DNA of 64,000 nt from Alphaproteobacteria bacterium (lineage in GTDB: Bacteria; Pseudomonadota; Alphaproteobacteria; UBA8366; Aestuariispiraceae), in the NCBI GenBank assembly GCA_024743195.1, contig JANSXE010000004.1, positions 186,001 to 250,000 of the forward strand. Reading direction: 5' to 3'. The position numbers and the translations under genes are program-made. The stretch's first letter is position 1, and every line of letters begins with the position of its first letter. A model generated the notes under the pieces. That model saw nothing but the letters and a program-made list of their open reading frames with translations. It searched no databases and was not told the origin of the DNA. Shown piece by piece: positions 1 through 8,650 of the stretch.

Positions 1-1112
1 AGCGCCGCTTTCGCGATTTCGCGGAGATCGCCTCCGACTGGTTCTGGGAGATGGATGCGGAGCTGCGCTTTTCCTATTTCTCGGAGACCCTGGCCTCCGA
101 GGTCGGCGTCGAGCCGAAGGACCTCCTCGGGCGCGGCCGGCTCGAGAGCGCCGGGGCGAGCGAGAACGACCCGCACTGGCGCGCGCATATGGAGGATCTG
201 CGCGAACGCCGGCCCTTCTACGATTTCCGCTACGGCTTCACCCGGACGGACGGGCGCGACATCGTGATCAGCACCAGCGGCGTGCCGGTCTTCGACGAGA
301 GCGGGGTCTTCCGCGGCTATCGCGGCGTCGGCTCGAACGTGACGGAGGAGGCGCGCGTCCAGCAGTCGCTGCAGGAGGCGAAGCTGCAGGCGGAGTTCGC
401 CAACCGCGCCAAGTCCGAGTTCATCGCCAATGTCAGCCACGAGCTGCGGACGCCGTTGAACGCCATTCTCGGCTTCACCGACATCATGCGCGACGAGTTG
501 TTCGGCCCGATCGGCGTTCCGCGCTACGGGCGCTACCTCGACGACATCCACACCAGCGCGGCGCACCTGCTGTCGATCATCAACATGATCCTCGACCTGT
601 CGAAGATCGAGTCCGGCAAGCTGGAGATCGACGACGCCGAGATCGATCCGTCCGCCTGCGTCGAAGGCGCCGTCGAACTGGTGCGGCCCATGGCGCGCGG
701 CCGGGGAGTCGAGATCGTCTTCGCGCCCGACCCGGCGCCGCCCATCCTGCGGGCTGACGAACGCGCGCTGCGTCAGATGTTGCTCAACCTTCTCTCCAAC
801 GCCGTGAAGTTCAGCAGCGCCGATCAGACGGTAGACGTGGTCGTCGGCCGCGATTCGGCCACGGGCGAAGTCGACATCCGGGTGATCGACCGGGGCGCCG
901 GCATCCCCGCGGACAAGATCGATCTGGTGACGCAGCCTTTCGGACACAGCGAGAGCTCGATGTCCAAGAGTTACGAGGGCTCCGGCCTCGGCCTCGCGAT
1001 CACCCGGCGGCTGATCGAACTGCACGGCGGCCGCTTGGACATTGAAAGCGACCTGGGGCGCGGCACCACCGTTCGCTTGGTGTTTCCGGCGGACCGGGTC
1101 CGCGGCGCCTGA
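1..1112 (+). CDS. PAS-domain sensor histidine kinase (5' end outside the window)
   Basis: This is the C-terminal part of a sensor kinase that autophosphorylates on histidine and passes the phosphate to a response regulator not seen here. The reading frame is open from base 3, and the residues before the first ATG at 51 (RRFRDFAEIASDWFWEMD) already look like the start of a PAS fold, so the true start lies upstream. A PAS domain with its PAC tail covers about the first 110 residues after that ATG. The H-box SHELRTPLNAILGF follows at about 128-141, then the N-box LLNLLSNAVKF, the G1 box DRGAGIP and the G2 box GSGLGLAITRRL. No membrane segment is visible in the part seen. It ends 131 bases before the glycan locus, and I see no sign that it controls that locus. 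Confidence 0.9.
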   Translation, partial: RRFRDFAEIASDWFWEMDAELRFSYFSETLASEVGVEPKDLLGRGRLESAGASENDPHWRAHMEDLRERRPFYDFRYGFTRTDGRDIVISTSGVPVFDESGVFRGYRGVGSNVTEEARVQQSLQEAKLQAEFANRAKSEFIANVSHELRTPLNAILGFTDIMRDELFGPIGVPRYGRYLDDIHTSAAHLLSIINMILDLSKIESGKLEIDDAEIDPSACVEGAVELVRPMARGRGVEIVFAPDPAPPILRADERALRQMLLNLLSNAVKFSSADQTVDVVVGRDSATGEVDIRVIDRGAGIPADKIDLVTQPFGHSESSMSKSYEGSGLGLAITRRLIELHGGRLDIESDLGRGTTVRLVFPADRVRGA

Positions 1113-1243
1113 CCCCCCACCCCTGGCCCAAACCCGGCCTCGCCGGAGCCCTTCTCGGCCTTCAAGGTCGTTGCGTTGCGACGCGCGAGCCCTTAAAGCC
1201 TGCGGGGATTGGGACCGTCGCGCGTCTTCGAAAAAGGAACCCG

Positions 1244-2113
1244 ATGTCCTGGCAGCGGATCAAGGAGCGCTTTCGCGACCTCGTCGTGGCCGTCGATGCG
1301 AACGCCCCGCTCATGGAGCCGTGGGAGCGGTTCCGCGCGGCCGCGGAGGCGAGCGCGGACGACCCTCCCTATCACCTGCTCGGCCTGCTGGAGGCGCTGG
1401 AGGCGGAGCGCGGCGCTCGGCCGCGCGCGGACCTTGCGATCCTCGACCATGGCTGCGGCGGCGGGTTGACGCTGCTCTATCTCGCGGCGCGGGGCTACGC
1501 CAACGTCTGGGGCGTCGACATCCTGGCCAGCAGCTGCGCGCGCTGGAACCGCCTGATGCGGGAGGTTCTGGGCGCGGAGGAGGATCGGTTCTTCACCTAT
1601 GACGGCGTGCGCCTGCCGATCGCCGACGCGTCGATCGATGTGGTCTTCAGCCAGGAGGTGCTGGAGCATGTCCGGCCCGACGTTCTGGAGGCCTACTACG
1701 CCGAGGAGCGCCGCGTGCTCAGGCGCGGCGGGCTCGCCGTGCACGGCGTGCCGCACCGGCTGACGCCGTTCGATTCCCATACGCGCACCTGGTTCCTGCA
1801 TTGGGTGCTGCCGCGCGGCCTCTGGCTGAAGGCGTTGCAGGCGATGGGGCGCGACGTGCGCACCGCGGAGGCGGCGCTTTTCCTGCGCTGGCCGTGGGTG
1901 CACCGGCGTCTCGCCCGACGCGCTTTCGGGTCTTTGGAGGATCGCACGGCGCAGCGCATGATGCGGCTCACGTCCTTCGACTACTACGACGGCCCGGTGC
2001 GGCTGCGCCGCCTGCTGGCGCGCATCGTGCGCGCGCCGGTGATCGGCCGCCCGCTGTGCGCGGTGCTGACCCAGTTCGTTATGATGGACACGGTGTCCCG
2101 CAATGTCCGCTGA
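1244..2113 (+). CDS. SAM-dependent methyltransferase, first gene of the glycan locus
   Basis: A 289-residue class I methyltransferase of the Methyltransf_11 type. The SAM-binding motif I is ILDHGCGGGLTLLYLA near residues 66-81, followed by the acidic GVDI. The post-motif region VFSQEVLEHV is typical of small-molecule or sugar methyltransferases. The ATG is preceded by AAAGGA at a good distance. The stop overlaps the next gene (LegC-like aminotransferase) by 11 bases, which suggests translational coupling and a role in tailoring the sugar or glycan made by this locus. The C-terminal half is Arg-rich with aromatic stretches and may lie at the membrane surface. The substrate cannot be read from the sequence. 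Confidence 0.8.
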   Translation: MSWQRIKERFRDLVVAVDANAPLMEPWERFRAAAEASADDPPYHLLGLLEALEAERGARPRADLAILDHGCGGGLTLLYLAARGYANVWGVDILASSCARWNRLMREVLGAEEDRFFTYDGVRLPIADASIDVVFSQEVLEHVRPDVLEAYYAEERRVLRRGGLAVHGVPHRLTPFDSHTRTWFLHWVLPRGLWLKALQAMGRDVRTAEAALFLRWPWVHRRLARRAFGSLEDRTAQRMMRLTSFDYYDGPVRLRRLLARIVRAPVIGRPLCAVLTQFVMMDTVSRNVR

Positions 2114-3269
2114 TCCGCAATCCGCCGCCGCCCGGGAAGCGCGCCCGGCCGCAGCGCCTGCCGGCGCGGCGCGCATTCCCCTGTCGGTCCCCGACCTCAG
2201 GGGCCGGGAGAAGGCCTATCTGGCGGCCTGCGTCGACGACAACTGGATCTCCTCCGCCGGCCCCCGGATCGCCGAGTTCGAGCGCGCGATCGCCCGGGCC
2301 GCCGGGGCGGCGCATGGGGTGGCGCTGGTCAACGGCACCTGCGCCTTGGAGCTCGCGCTGCGCGTCGCGGGCGTCGGGCCGGGCATGGCGGTCATCGTGC
2401 CGGACTGGACCTTCGTCGCCACCGCCAACGCCGTGCGCCATATCGGGGCGGAGCCGCACTTCGTCGACGTGACGGCGGAGAGCTGGACCCTCGACCCGGC
2501 GCTCGCGACCGAGGCGCTCGCCGCGTCGGACCGGCCGGTCGGGGCGATCGTTCCGGTGCATGCGCTCGGTCATCCGGCGGACCTCGATCCGATCCGCGCG
2601 CTCGCCGACGCGCACGGCCTGCCGGTCGTCGAGGACGCCGCCGGCGCTATCGGGGCCCGCTACAAGGGCCGCCCGGTCGGGGCGGGCGCGGCCCCGGCCG
2701 TCATGTTCAGCTTCAACGGCAACAAGCTCCTGACCGCCGGCGCCGGCGGCGCGTTGGTCACCGACGACGCCGCCTTCGCGGAGCGCGCCCGGCTGCTGTC
2801 GGCCCAGGCGCGACGCGGCGACGCCTACCGGCATGAGGAACTGGCCTTCAACTACCGCATGTCGAACGTGAACGCCGCGATCGGCCTCGCTCAGGCGGAG
2901 CGGCTGGACGAGATGACGGCGGCGCGCCGGGCGACGGCCGCCGCCTATCGGGGGGCGCTCGACGGCAGCCGGCGGCTCGCCTTCATGCCGCGGGCGGACT
3001 GGGCGGAGCCCAACGGGTGGATGTCGGTCGTCCATTGCGCCGACGCGGAGACGGCGGCGGCGTTGATCGAGGCGATGGACGCGGCCGGGATCGACGCCCG
3101 TCCCTTCTGGGAGCCGCTCTCGGAGCAGCCGGCCTACCGGGACAGCCCGCGCACGCTTGCGGGCGTCGCCGCGCGTTTCAGCGGTCGGACGGTCGCCCTG
3201 CCCTGCTCCTCCTCGCTTGCGGCGGCGGATCGGGCCCGCGTGATCGCGGTGCTGGAGCGCTTCCGATGA
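2103..3269 (+). CDS. legC: DegT/DnrJ/EryC1 aminotransferase, LegC-like
   Basis: A 388-residue PLP-dependent sugar 4-aminotransferase. The opening IPLSVPDLRGREKAYL and the stretch VNGTCALELALRVAGV resemble the LegC (LLPSF_NHT_00031-type) branch more than PseC. The PLP lysine is expected in FSFNGNKLLTAGAGG at about residue 205. In the legionaminic acid pathway this enzyme aminates the 4-keto product of LegB, and a LegB-like dehydratase is present at 38.25 kb. The start overlaps the upstream methyltransferase by 11 bases, and the next gene overlaps its stop by 4. Assignment to legionaminic rather than another diamino sugar is inferred from the neighbours (LegG, LegI, LegF, PtmE and LegB homologues). 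Confidence 0.82.
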   Translation: MSADPQSAAAREARPAAAPAGAARIPLSVPDLRGREKAYLAACVDDNWISSAGPRIAEFERAIARAAGAAHGVALVNGTCALELALRVAGVGPGMAVIVPDWTFVATANAVRHIGAEPHFVDVTAESWTLDPALATEALAASDRPVGAIVPVHALGHPADLDPIRALADAHGLPVVEDAAGAIGARYKGRPVGAGAAPAVMFSFNGNKLLTAGAGGALVTDDAAFAERARLLSAQARRGDAYRHEELAFNYRMSNVNAAIGLAQAERLDEMTAARRATAAAYRGALDGSRRLAFMPRADWAEPNGWMSVVHCADAETAAALIEAMDAAGIDARPFWEPLSEQPAYRDSPRTLAGVAARFSGRTVALPCSSSLAAADRARVIAVLERFR

Positions 3270-3868
3270 GTGCGCCCGCAGGGTTCCTGCTGGTCGGCGC
3301 CGGCGGTCATGCGCAGGGCGTGGCCGATGCGGTGCGCGCGGCCGGCGGGCGGGTCGCGGCCTTCGCCGATCCCCATGCGGCGCACTGGCTGGCGGACGGG
3401 GGCGACGCGCCGGCGCATCATCGCGACGACGAGGCGGCGCGCGCTGCCGCCGTGCGGGACGCGCTTGCGCTCGCCCTGGGGCTGGGCGGGACGGACGGCG
3501 AGGCGCTGGCCCGGCGGCTCGCCTTGCTGGACGCCTATCTGGACGCCGGGATCGCCGCGCCGCCGGTCGTCCATCCGACCGCCGTCGTCGCGCGGAGCGC
3601 GCTGATGGACGAGGGCGTGACCGTTCTCGCGCGCGCCGTTCTGCAGCCCTTCGCCCACGCCCATCGCGGGGTGCTGATCAACACCGGCGCGATCGTGGAG
3701 CATGGGGCGCGTCTCGGCGCGGGCGCCCATATCGGGCCGGGCGCGATCGTGCTGGGCGGGGCGGAGGTCGGCCGCGCGGCGATGATCGGGGCGGGCGCGG
3801 TGATCCTGCCGGGCGCCCGGGCGCCGGACGGCGCGCTCGTCAAGGCGCTGACCCGCTTCCCCGCCTAG
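3266..3868 (+). CDS. NeuD-like left-handed beta-helix acetyltransferase
   Basis: A 200-residue sugar O- or N-acyltransferase of the NeuD/PglD type. The N-terminal PglD-like part has the dinucleotide-style loop LLVGAGGHAQGVADAV. The C-terminal half (from about residue 95) is a hexapeptide-repeat helix (GVLINTGAIVEHGARLGAGAHIG and so on) with the expected acceptor His region. In this position it could be the LegH-type N-acetyltransferase acting on the LegC product, or an O-acetyltransferase for the finished nonulosonic acid. The ATG overlaps the legC stop (ATGA). Its stop shares the 4-base palindrome CTAG with the stop of the converging aldo/keto reductase gene. Confidence 0.78.
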   Translation: MSAPAGFLLVGAGGHAQGVADAVRAAGGRVAAFADPHAAHWLADGGDAPAHHRDDEAARAAAVRDALALALGLGGTDGEALARRLALLDAYLDAGIAAPPVVHPTAVVARSALMDEGVTVLARAVLQPFAHAHRGVLINTGAIVEHGARLGAGAHIGPGAIVLGGAEVGRAAMIGAGAVILPGARAPDGALVKALTRFPA

Positions 3869-4758
3869 CGCGCCTGCGGCCAGGTCCGGGGATCGACCAG
3901 CCCCGGCGGCAAGGCGGCGGCCAGCGCGTCGAACGCCGCGATCCACGCGGCCGGCGGTGACGCGGCCTCTGCCAGATCCGCAAGCGCCTCGGCCTGATCC
4001 ACGCTGTCGACGCCGAGCACGGCGTGCGCGCCGGGCGCGCCCGCGAGCCCCAAGGCGAGGGCGAGGCGCGCCGCCCCGATCCCGGTCTCGGCCGCGCAGG
4101 CCGCGAGCTTTGCACGCAGCGGCGCAAGCGGCGCGAGATGCGCCGGCAGCGCCTCGTCCGGCGCCAGGAGCGCGCCCTGCAGGAACAGGCTGCGCAGCAC
4201 CAGAACGCCGCCGGCCCGCGCCAAGCGGCCGGGCAAGCCGGAGGACGCGACGCGTCGGTCGGCGAGGCTGCCCGGCGCCTGCACCAGCCGAATCTCCGGA
4301 CAGAGGTCGAGCCCGCTCAGCGCCTCGTCCGGCGCATAGCAGGACAGGCCGATTTCGGCGGCGAGGCCGCGCTCTCGCGCCGCCAGCAACGCGTCGCGCA
4401 CCGGCGCGCGCCGCAGGTCGGCTGCGTCGTGCAGCAGGAGATAGTCGAGCCGCTCGACGCCCAGCGCGGCCTGCGACTGCGCCAGCGCGTCGCGAAACGC
4501 CGCGCCCGCGTCCGCATCGGGAACTGCGGCGAGGGAGGGGATCTTGGTCGCGATGATCGGACGCCGCCGGCGCGCGCGCAGCCAGTCGCCTACCCGCGTT
4601 TCCGCGGCGCCATAGGCGCGCGCGCAGTCGATGCGCCGCAGGCCGGCGTCCCAGGCGGCGTCGAGGATACGCGCAGTCTCCGCCGCATCGGGTTGGCGTC
4701 CGCTCAAACCATAGGGCAGGCCGAGTTGCACCGCCCCCAACCACAGCCGATCGATCAC
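3865..4758 (-). CDS. Aldo/keto reductase, opposite strand inside the NulO module
   Basis: A 297-residue NAD(P)H-dependent oxidoreductase of the TIM-barrel AKR family. The start is WLGAVQLGLPYGLSG. The catalytic region is visible as DCARAYGAAETRVGDWL, with Asp and Tyr of the tetrad, then IATKI with the Lys, and YLLLHDAADL where the His is expected. I chose the GTG at 4758 because GGAGGAG lies just upstream on the minus strand; the longer frame back to 4932 adds only Arg-rich sequence. AKR genes recur in nonulosonic acid clusters, but the role is unsettled. A stereochemical or keto-sugar variant is a guess. It is the only minus-strand gene in the first 42 kb. Confidence 0.82.
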   Translation of the reverse strand: MIDRLWLGAVQLGLPYGLSGRQPDAAETARILDAAWDAGLRRIDCARAYGAAETRVGDWLRARRRRPIIATKIPSLAAVPDADAGAAFRDALAQSQAALGVERLDYLLLHDAADLRRAPVRDALLAARERGLAAEIGLSCYAPDEALSGLDLCPEIRLVQAPGSLADRRVASSGLPGRLARAGGVLVLRSLFLQGALLAPDEALPAHLAPLAPLRAKLAACAAETGIGAARLALALGLAGAPGAHAVLGVDSVDQAEALADLAEAASPPAAWIAAFDALAAALPPGLVDPRTWPQAR

Positions 4759-4821
4759 CGTCCCGCTCCTCCGCGTCGCCGCGCGCGCCCTGCGGCGCAG
4801 CTTTGCGCGCCGGTCCGCCGC

Positions 4822-4850
4822 TTGACAAGCCGCGATCCTGGGCTTACCCC
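4822..4850 (+). promoter_or_regulatory. Possible promoter for legI
   Basis: A perfect TTGACA at 4822-4827 is followed, after 17 bases, by TACCCC, a poor -10 box. It lies in the 185-base gap between the divergent AKR gene and legI, about 95 bases upstream of the legI start. Only the -35 element is convincing. Confidence 0.3.
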
Positions 4851-4943
4851 AACCCGTGACCGCGCGGAGATCGACTCCGTCGCGGTGCGGTAGCCGTGGC
4901 GGCGCTCGCCGCCCGTAAACGGCGCTTTTCACGACATGGTTTG

Positions 4944-5981
4944 ATGACCCGATCGACCGGCAAACGGCCCGTGATCATCGCGGAGGCCGGCGTCAATCAC
5001 AACGGACGCCGCGATCTCGCGCTGCGTCTGGTGGACGCCGCCGCAGACGCGGGCGCGGACCTGGTGAAGTTCCAGGCCTTCTCCGCCGATACGCTGGCCA
5101 GCGACGCCAGCCCGGCGGCCTCCTATCAGCGCGAGCGGACCGGGGCGTCGGCGCAGCGCGCCATGCTGAAGGCGCTGGAGCTTTCGGCGGACGACTTCGC
5201 GGCCGTTGCGGCGCATTGCCGGAGCCGCGGGATCGGGTTCCTGTGCACGCCGTTCGATGTGGAGCAGTTGGACGCGCTGATCGCGCTCGGCATGCCGGCG
5301 GTCAAGGTCGCCTCCGGCGAACTGACCAACCACCCGGCCCTGCGGCGCTTCGGAGCCAGCGGGCTGCCGGTCTATCTCTCCACCGGCATGGCGACGCTGG
5401 CGGAGGTGCGGGCCGCGCTCGACGCGCTGCGCGCCGCCGGCGCGGGCGAGGTCACGGCGCTGCACTGCACGTCGCTCTATCCCGCGCCGCCGGAGACGCT
5501 GAACCTCGCCGCGATCGCAACCCTGCGGGAAGCGCTTGCAACGCCCGTCGGCTATTCGGACCACAGCCTGGGCGCGCACATGGCCGTCGCCGCGACGGCG
5601 CTCGGCGCCTGCGTGATCGAAAAGCATCTGACCCTGGACCGGGCGATGCAGGGGCCGGACCACGCCGCCTCGCTGGAGCCCGAACCGTTCGCGCGCATGG
5701 TGCGCGAGATTCATGAGGTCGCCGCGGCGCTTGGCGACGGCGAGAAGCGCCCCCATCCGCTGGAGGCGGAGACCGCCTATGTCGCCCGGCGCAGCTGGCA
5801 TGCGACGCGCGACCTGCCGGTCGGCGCTGTGCTCGGCGCCGGCGACATGGCGCTGTTGCGCCCGGCGGCGGGCGCGCCCGGCGACCGCGCCCTCGAGGGC
5901 CGCCGCCTGCTGGCGCCGGTCGCCGCCGGGGCGCCGATCCGGGAAGACGCCCTGGCGCCGGATGCGGGGAACGGGCCGTGA
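4944..5981 (+). CDS. legI: N-acetylneuraminate/legionaminate synthase (NeuB family)
   Basis: A 345-residue NulO synthase that condenses phosphoenolpyruvate with a 6-carbon amino sugar to make a 9-carbon nonulosonic acid. The N-terminal TIM barrel begins with VIIAEAGVNHNG, the NeuB signature. It continues with VKFQAFSADTL, LCTPFDVEQ, KVASGEL, YLSTGMATL and GYSDHSLG, and contains EKHLTLD. The C-terminal SAF/antifreeze-like domain starts near residue 285. I took the ATG at 4944 because the family begins right at this motif. It overlaps the next gene (NeuC/LegG type) by 4 bases. It differs clearly from the second synthase at 23,316, which is PseI-like, so the locus makes two different nonulosonic acids. 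Legionaminic versus N-acetylneuraminic acid cannot be separated on sequence alone. Confidence 0.88.
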   Translation: MTRSTGKRPVIIAEAGVNHNGRRDLALRLVDAAADAGADLVKFQAFSADTLASDASPAASYQRERTGASAQRAMLKALELSADDFAAVAAHCRSRGIGFLCTPFDVEQLDALIALGMPAVKVASGELTNHPALRRFGASGLPVYLSTGMATLAEVRAALDALRAAGAGEVTALHCTSLYPAPPETLNLAAIATLREALATPVGYSDHSLGAHMAVAATALGACVIEKHLTLDRAMQGPDHAASLEPEPFARMVREIHEVAAALGDGEKRPHPLEAETAYVARRSWHATRDLPVGAVLGAGDMALLRPAAGAPGDRALEGRRLLAPVAAGAPIREDALAPDAGNGP

Positions 5982-7117
5982 CCCGCATCCTGAGCGTCAC
6001 CTCCAGCCGCGCCGACGTCGGCATTCTGACGCCGGTCTGGCGCGCCCTCGCCGAAGCCGGCGCGGAGGTCGAGCTGTTCGCGACCGGCATGCACCAGGCC
6101 GACGACGCACTCGCCCAGGCGGACTTGCCGCCGGGGATCGCGATCCATCGCGGCGGCGCCGATCTCGGCGGGGCGGCGCCCGCCCGCGCGGCCGCGGCAA
6201 TGGGGGAGATCGAGCGCGCCGCCGGCGCCCTTTACGCCGACCGGCGCCCGGACCTCGTGCTGGCGACGGGGGACCGGCTCGACATGGTTCCGGCCGCCAT
6301 GGCGACGGTTCCCTTCAATCTTCCCCTCGCCCATCTGCATGGCGGGGAGGCGACGGAGGGCGCGGTCGACGACCGGCTGCGCCATGCGATGAGCAAGCTC
6401 GCCCATCTGCATTGCGTCTCGTCGGACGGCGCGCGGCGCCGGCTCCTCGCGCTGGGCGAGGCGGCGGAGCGCATCACGGTCACCGGCGCGCCGGGGCTCG
6501 ATACGCTGACCGCCGCGCCGGCGCTGTCGGCGGCGGATTTTGCCGACGCGGTCGGTCTGGCGGACGCGACGGGGCTGCGCCTCGTAACCGTCCACCCGGA
6601 AACCAACGCCGTCGACCCGCTCGCCGCCGCGCGCGCGGTCCTGACGGCCTTGGCCGGGACGCCGGGCCCGGCGCTCGTGACCGCGCCCAACAGCGATCCC
6701 GGCGGCGCGGCGATCCGGACGGAGATCGAGGCCTTCTGCGCCGCGGCGCCGGATCGCGTCTTTCGCGAGACACTGGGCGGACGGCTGTTCGCCAACGCCC
6801 TGCGCCATGCGGCGGTGATGGTCGGCAACTCCTCCAGCGGCGTGATCGAGGCGGGCCTGTTCGGCCTGCCCGTGATCGATGTGGGCGACCGCCAGGCGGG
6901 GCGGGAGGGCGGCGAGAACGTCCGCCGCGTCCCGGCCCAGGCGGCGGCCGTCGAGGCGGCGATCGCCGACTTCGCGGCGCGCCCCGGCCGCTTCGCCCCC
7001 GGCACGCCCTACGGCGACGGCCGCTCGGGGCCGCGCGTGGCGCGCGCGCTGCTCGACGGGCTGGCGCTGCCGGGTCTTCTCAGGAAACCGACGCCGCCGC
7101 CGGCGGCGGTCGGATAA
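5978..7117 (+). CDS. legG: Hydrolysing nucleotide-sugar 2-epimerase (NeuC/LegG type)
   Basis: A 379-residue GT-B-fold enzyme that removes the nucleotide and inverts C2 to give the free mannosamine-type precursor used by the NeuB-family synthase just upstream. The start is ILSVTSSRADVGILTPVWRAL, matching the TRADYG-type opening of NeuC. Later blocks are DLVLATGDRLDMVPAA, LPLAHLHGGEATEGAVDD and VGNSSSGVIEAG, which match the conserved nucleotide-binding segments. It starts on GTG overlapping the legI stop (GTGA). With PtmE and LegB homologues nearby, a GDP-linked substrate (LegG) is more likely than UDP-GlcNAc (NeuC); that is inference. Confidence 0.86.
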   Translation: MTRILSVTSSRADVGILTPVWRALAEAGAEVELFATGMHQADDALAQADLPPGIAIHRGGADLGGAAPARAAAAMGEIERAAGALYADRRPDLVLATGDRLDMVPAAMATVPFNLPLAHLHGGEATEGAVDDRLRHAMSKLAHLHCVSSDGARRRLLALGEAAERITVTGAPGLDTLTAAPALSAADFADAVGLADATGLRLVTVHPETNAVDPLAAARAVLTALAGTPGPALVTAPNSDPGGAAIRTEIEAFCAAAPDRVFRETLGGRLFANALRHAAVMVGNSSSGVIEAGLFGLPVIDVGDRQAGREGGENVRRVPAQAAAVEAAIADFAARPGRFAPGTPYGDGRSGPRVARALLDGLALPGLLRKPTPPPAAVG

Positions 7118-7130
7118 GGGGCCAGCAGGC

Positions 7131-8612
7131 GTGACCGACGGACAAGACGCCCTTCGGCCCAGCATCATGCTGGGCGCCCATTCGCAGTATCGCGCCGTCT
7201 ATACCGGCGTTGCGCGCCAATTGCGGCAGACGGGATGCGATGTGCATCTCTATGTCGCCTTGCCGGAGCAGGCGGGTTTCTACGAAGGCCGGGATCCGGA
7301 TCTCTACAGCCGCGTCACGATCGCGAACCGCCTCTACGAAGCCTGCGCGGAGGCGGTGGCGGACGAAGCGGCCGTGATCGCGCGCGCGAAAGAGAACGAG
7401 GCGCGCCTCGGCGCCAGCTACAACAGCATCCTGCTGACCGACCGGCATCTCGGCCGCGGCTTCGCGCTGGGCGGCTTCCGCCATCCGCGCTCGCGCATCT
7501 CGCGCGAGACGAGCTACGTTCAGGCCGTGCATGCGGTCAATGAGACCATCGCCTTTTGGGAGCGCGAAATCGACCGCACCGGCGCGCGCCTGATCCTGAA
7601 CTGCGGCAAGATCGCGGCGCTGGTCGCCCGCGCGCGCGGGATCGCCTACCGGCGGCTTTCGGCCTCGCGCTACAAGAACTACCACTATTGGGGAATTGAC
7701 GAATACTCCACCAACCCCGCGCTCGGGCCCGCCTTCGACGCGACGGAGGATGCGGAGGCCGGCGGGGTCGAGGCCCCCTATGCGACGCATCTTCAGATGC
7801 GCGGATTCTTCAAGTCGCGCCTCACCCTGCACGGCGTTCTGCGCGACATCGGGACGACCCTGGCCCGGCGGCTTTACTGGCGGCTGCGCGGCTACGAGAA
7901 GGCGAAGGGCTACCTCGTCGCCGACGAACTCGGCTATCTCTGGCGACGCTATGCGGACATGAAGGCGATCGCGCGGCGCAGCGTGACGCTGGAGCAATTG
8001 GCCGGCCGGCGCTTCATCTATTACCCGCTGCACACCGAGCCGGAGACGGCGCTGCAGACCTTCTCGCCGGAGTATTTCTTCCAGCTCAGTTCGATCGCCG
8101 CGCTGGCGCGCGACGCGCCGGCGGGCGTTCTGGTCGCGGTGAAGGAGACCGCGGCGGCGGTGGGCCGGCGCCCGCGCGACTTCTACGATCAGATCGCCGA
8201 ATTCAAGAACGTGGTCTTCATCGACCCGAACGAGTTGGGCCTGAAGGCCGCGGCGCAATGCGACGTGGTGGCGACGATCACCGGCACCGGCGGCCTGGAA
8301 GGCGCGGCGATGGGCAGGCCGGTGGTCACCTTCGGGCTGCACAACAGCTACAACTTCCTGCCCCATGTCCGCGTGATGCGCGATCCGGAGGATTTGAAGC
8401 CGGCGCTCGACTGGGCGCTGGGTCCGGCCTTCGACGCGGCTGCGGCGGACCGCGACGGGCGGCGCTTCCTGCGGGCGCTCGCGTCCGTCTCCTTCGATCT
8501 CGGCGATTTCAGCCTGCGTGCGCCGGACGCGATCGACCCCGCGGCGGTGGAGGCGGCGGTCGAGAACCTGCTCGCCGGCGCGCCCGACCTGCGGGTCTCC
8601 GAAGCGGCGTGA
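7131..8612 (+). CDS. Capsule-biosynthesis-like protein, candidate NulO glycosyltransferase
   Basis: A 493-residue protein I cannot name exactly. It starts on GTG at 7131 after AAGGGG; an ATG at 7167 is an alternative. The C-terminal part resembles the capsule polysaccharide synthesis/KDO-transferase-like fold: IYYPLHTEPETALQTFSP, then VAVKETAAAVG, and a Gly-rich loop ITGTGGLEGAAMGRPVVTFG, which in that family binds the nucleotide sugar. The N-terminal part has ILNCGKIAALVARARG. There is no signal peptide or membrane segment. It sits directly after the synthase and epimerase and before the CMP-NulO synthetase, so use of the CMP-activated sugar as donor is a reasonable but untested idea. A counterpart of different sequence (16,240) sits in the pseudaminic module. 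Confidence 0.6.
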   Translation: MTDGQDALRPSIMLGAHSQYRAVYTGVARQLRQTGCDVHLYVALPEQAGFYEGRDPDLYSRVTIANRLYEACAEAVADEAAVIARAKENEARLGASYNSILLTDRHLGRGFALGGFRHPRSRISRETSYVQAVHAVNETIAFWEREIDRTGARLILNCGKIAALVARARGIAYRRLSASRYKNYHYWGIDEYSTNPALGPAFDATEDAEAGGVEAPYATHLQMRGFFKSRLTLHGVLRDIGTTLARRLYWRLRGYEKAKGYLVADELGYLWRRYADMKAIARRSVTLEQLAGRRFIYYPLHTEPETALQTFSPEYFFQLSSIAALARDAPAGVLVAVKETAAAVGRRPRDFYDQIAEFKNVVFIDPNELGLKAAAQCDVVATITGTGGLEGAAMGRPVVTFGLHNSYNFLPHVRVMRDPEDLKPALDWALGPAFDAAAADRDGRRFLRALASVSFDLGDFSLRAPDAIDPAAVEAAVENLLAGAPDLRVSEAA

Positions 8613-8650
8613 GATCGCGCCCCGCCGGCCCGCCCAAGAGACGCTCCCTC

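Noticed and set aside
4759-4932. N-terminal extension of the aldo/keto reductase
   Set aside because: The 58 added residues are Arg-rich and unlike the family. GTG at 4758 has a clear GGAGGAG site.
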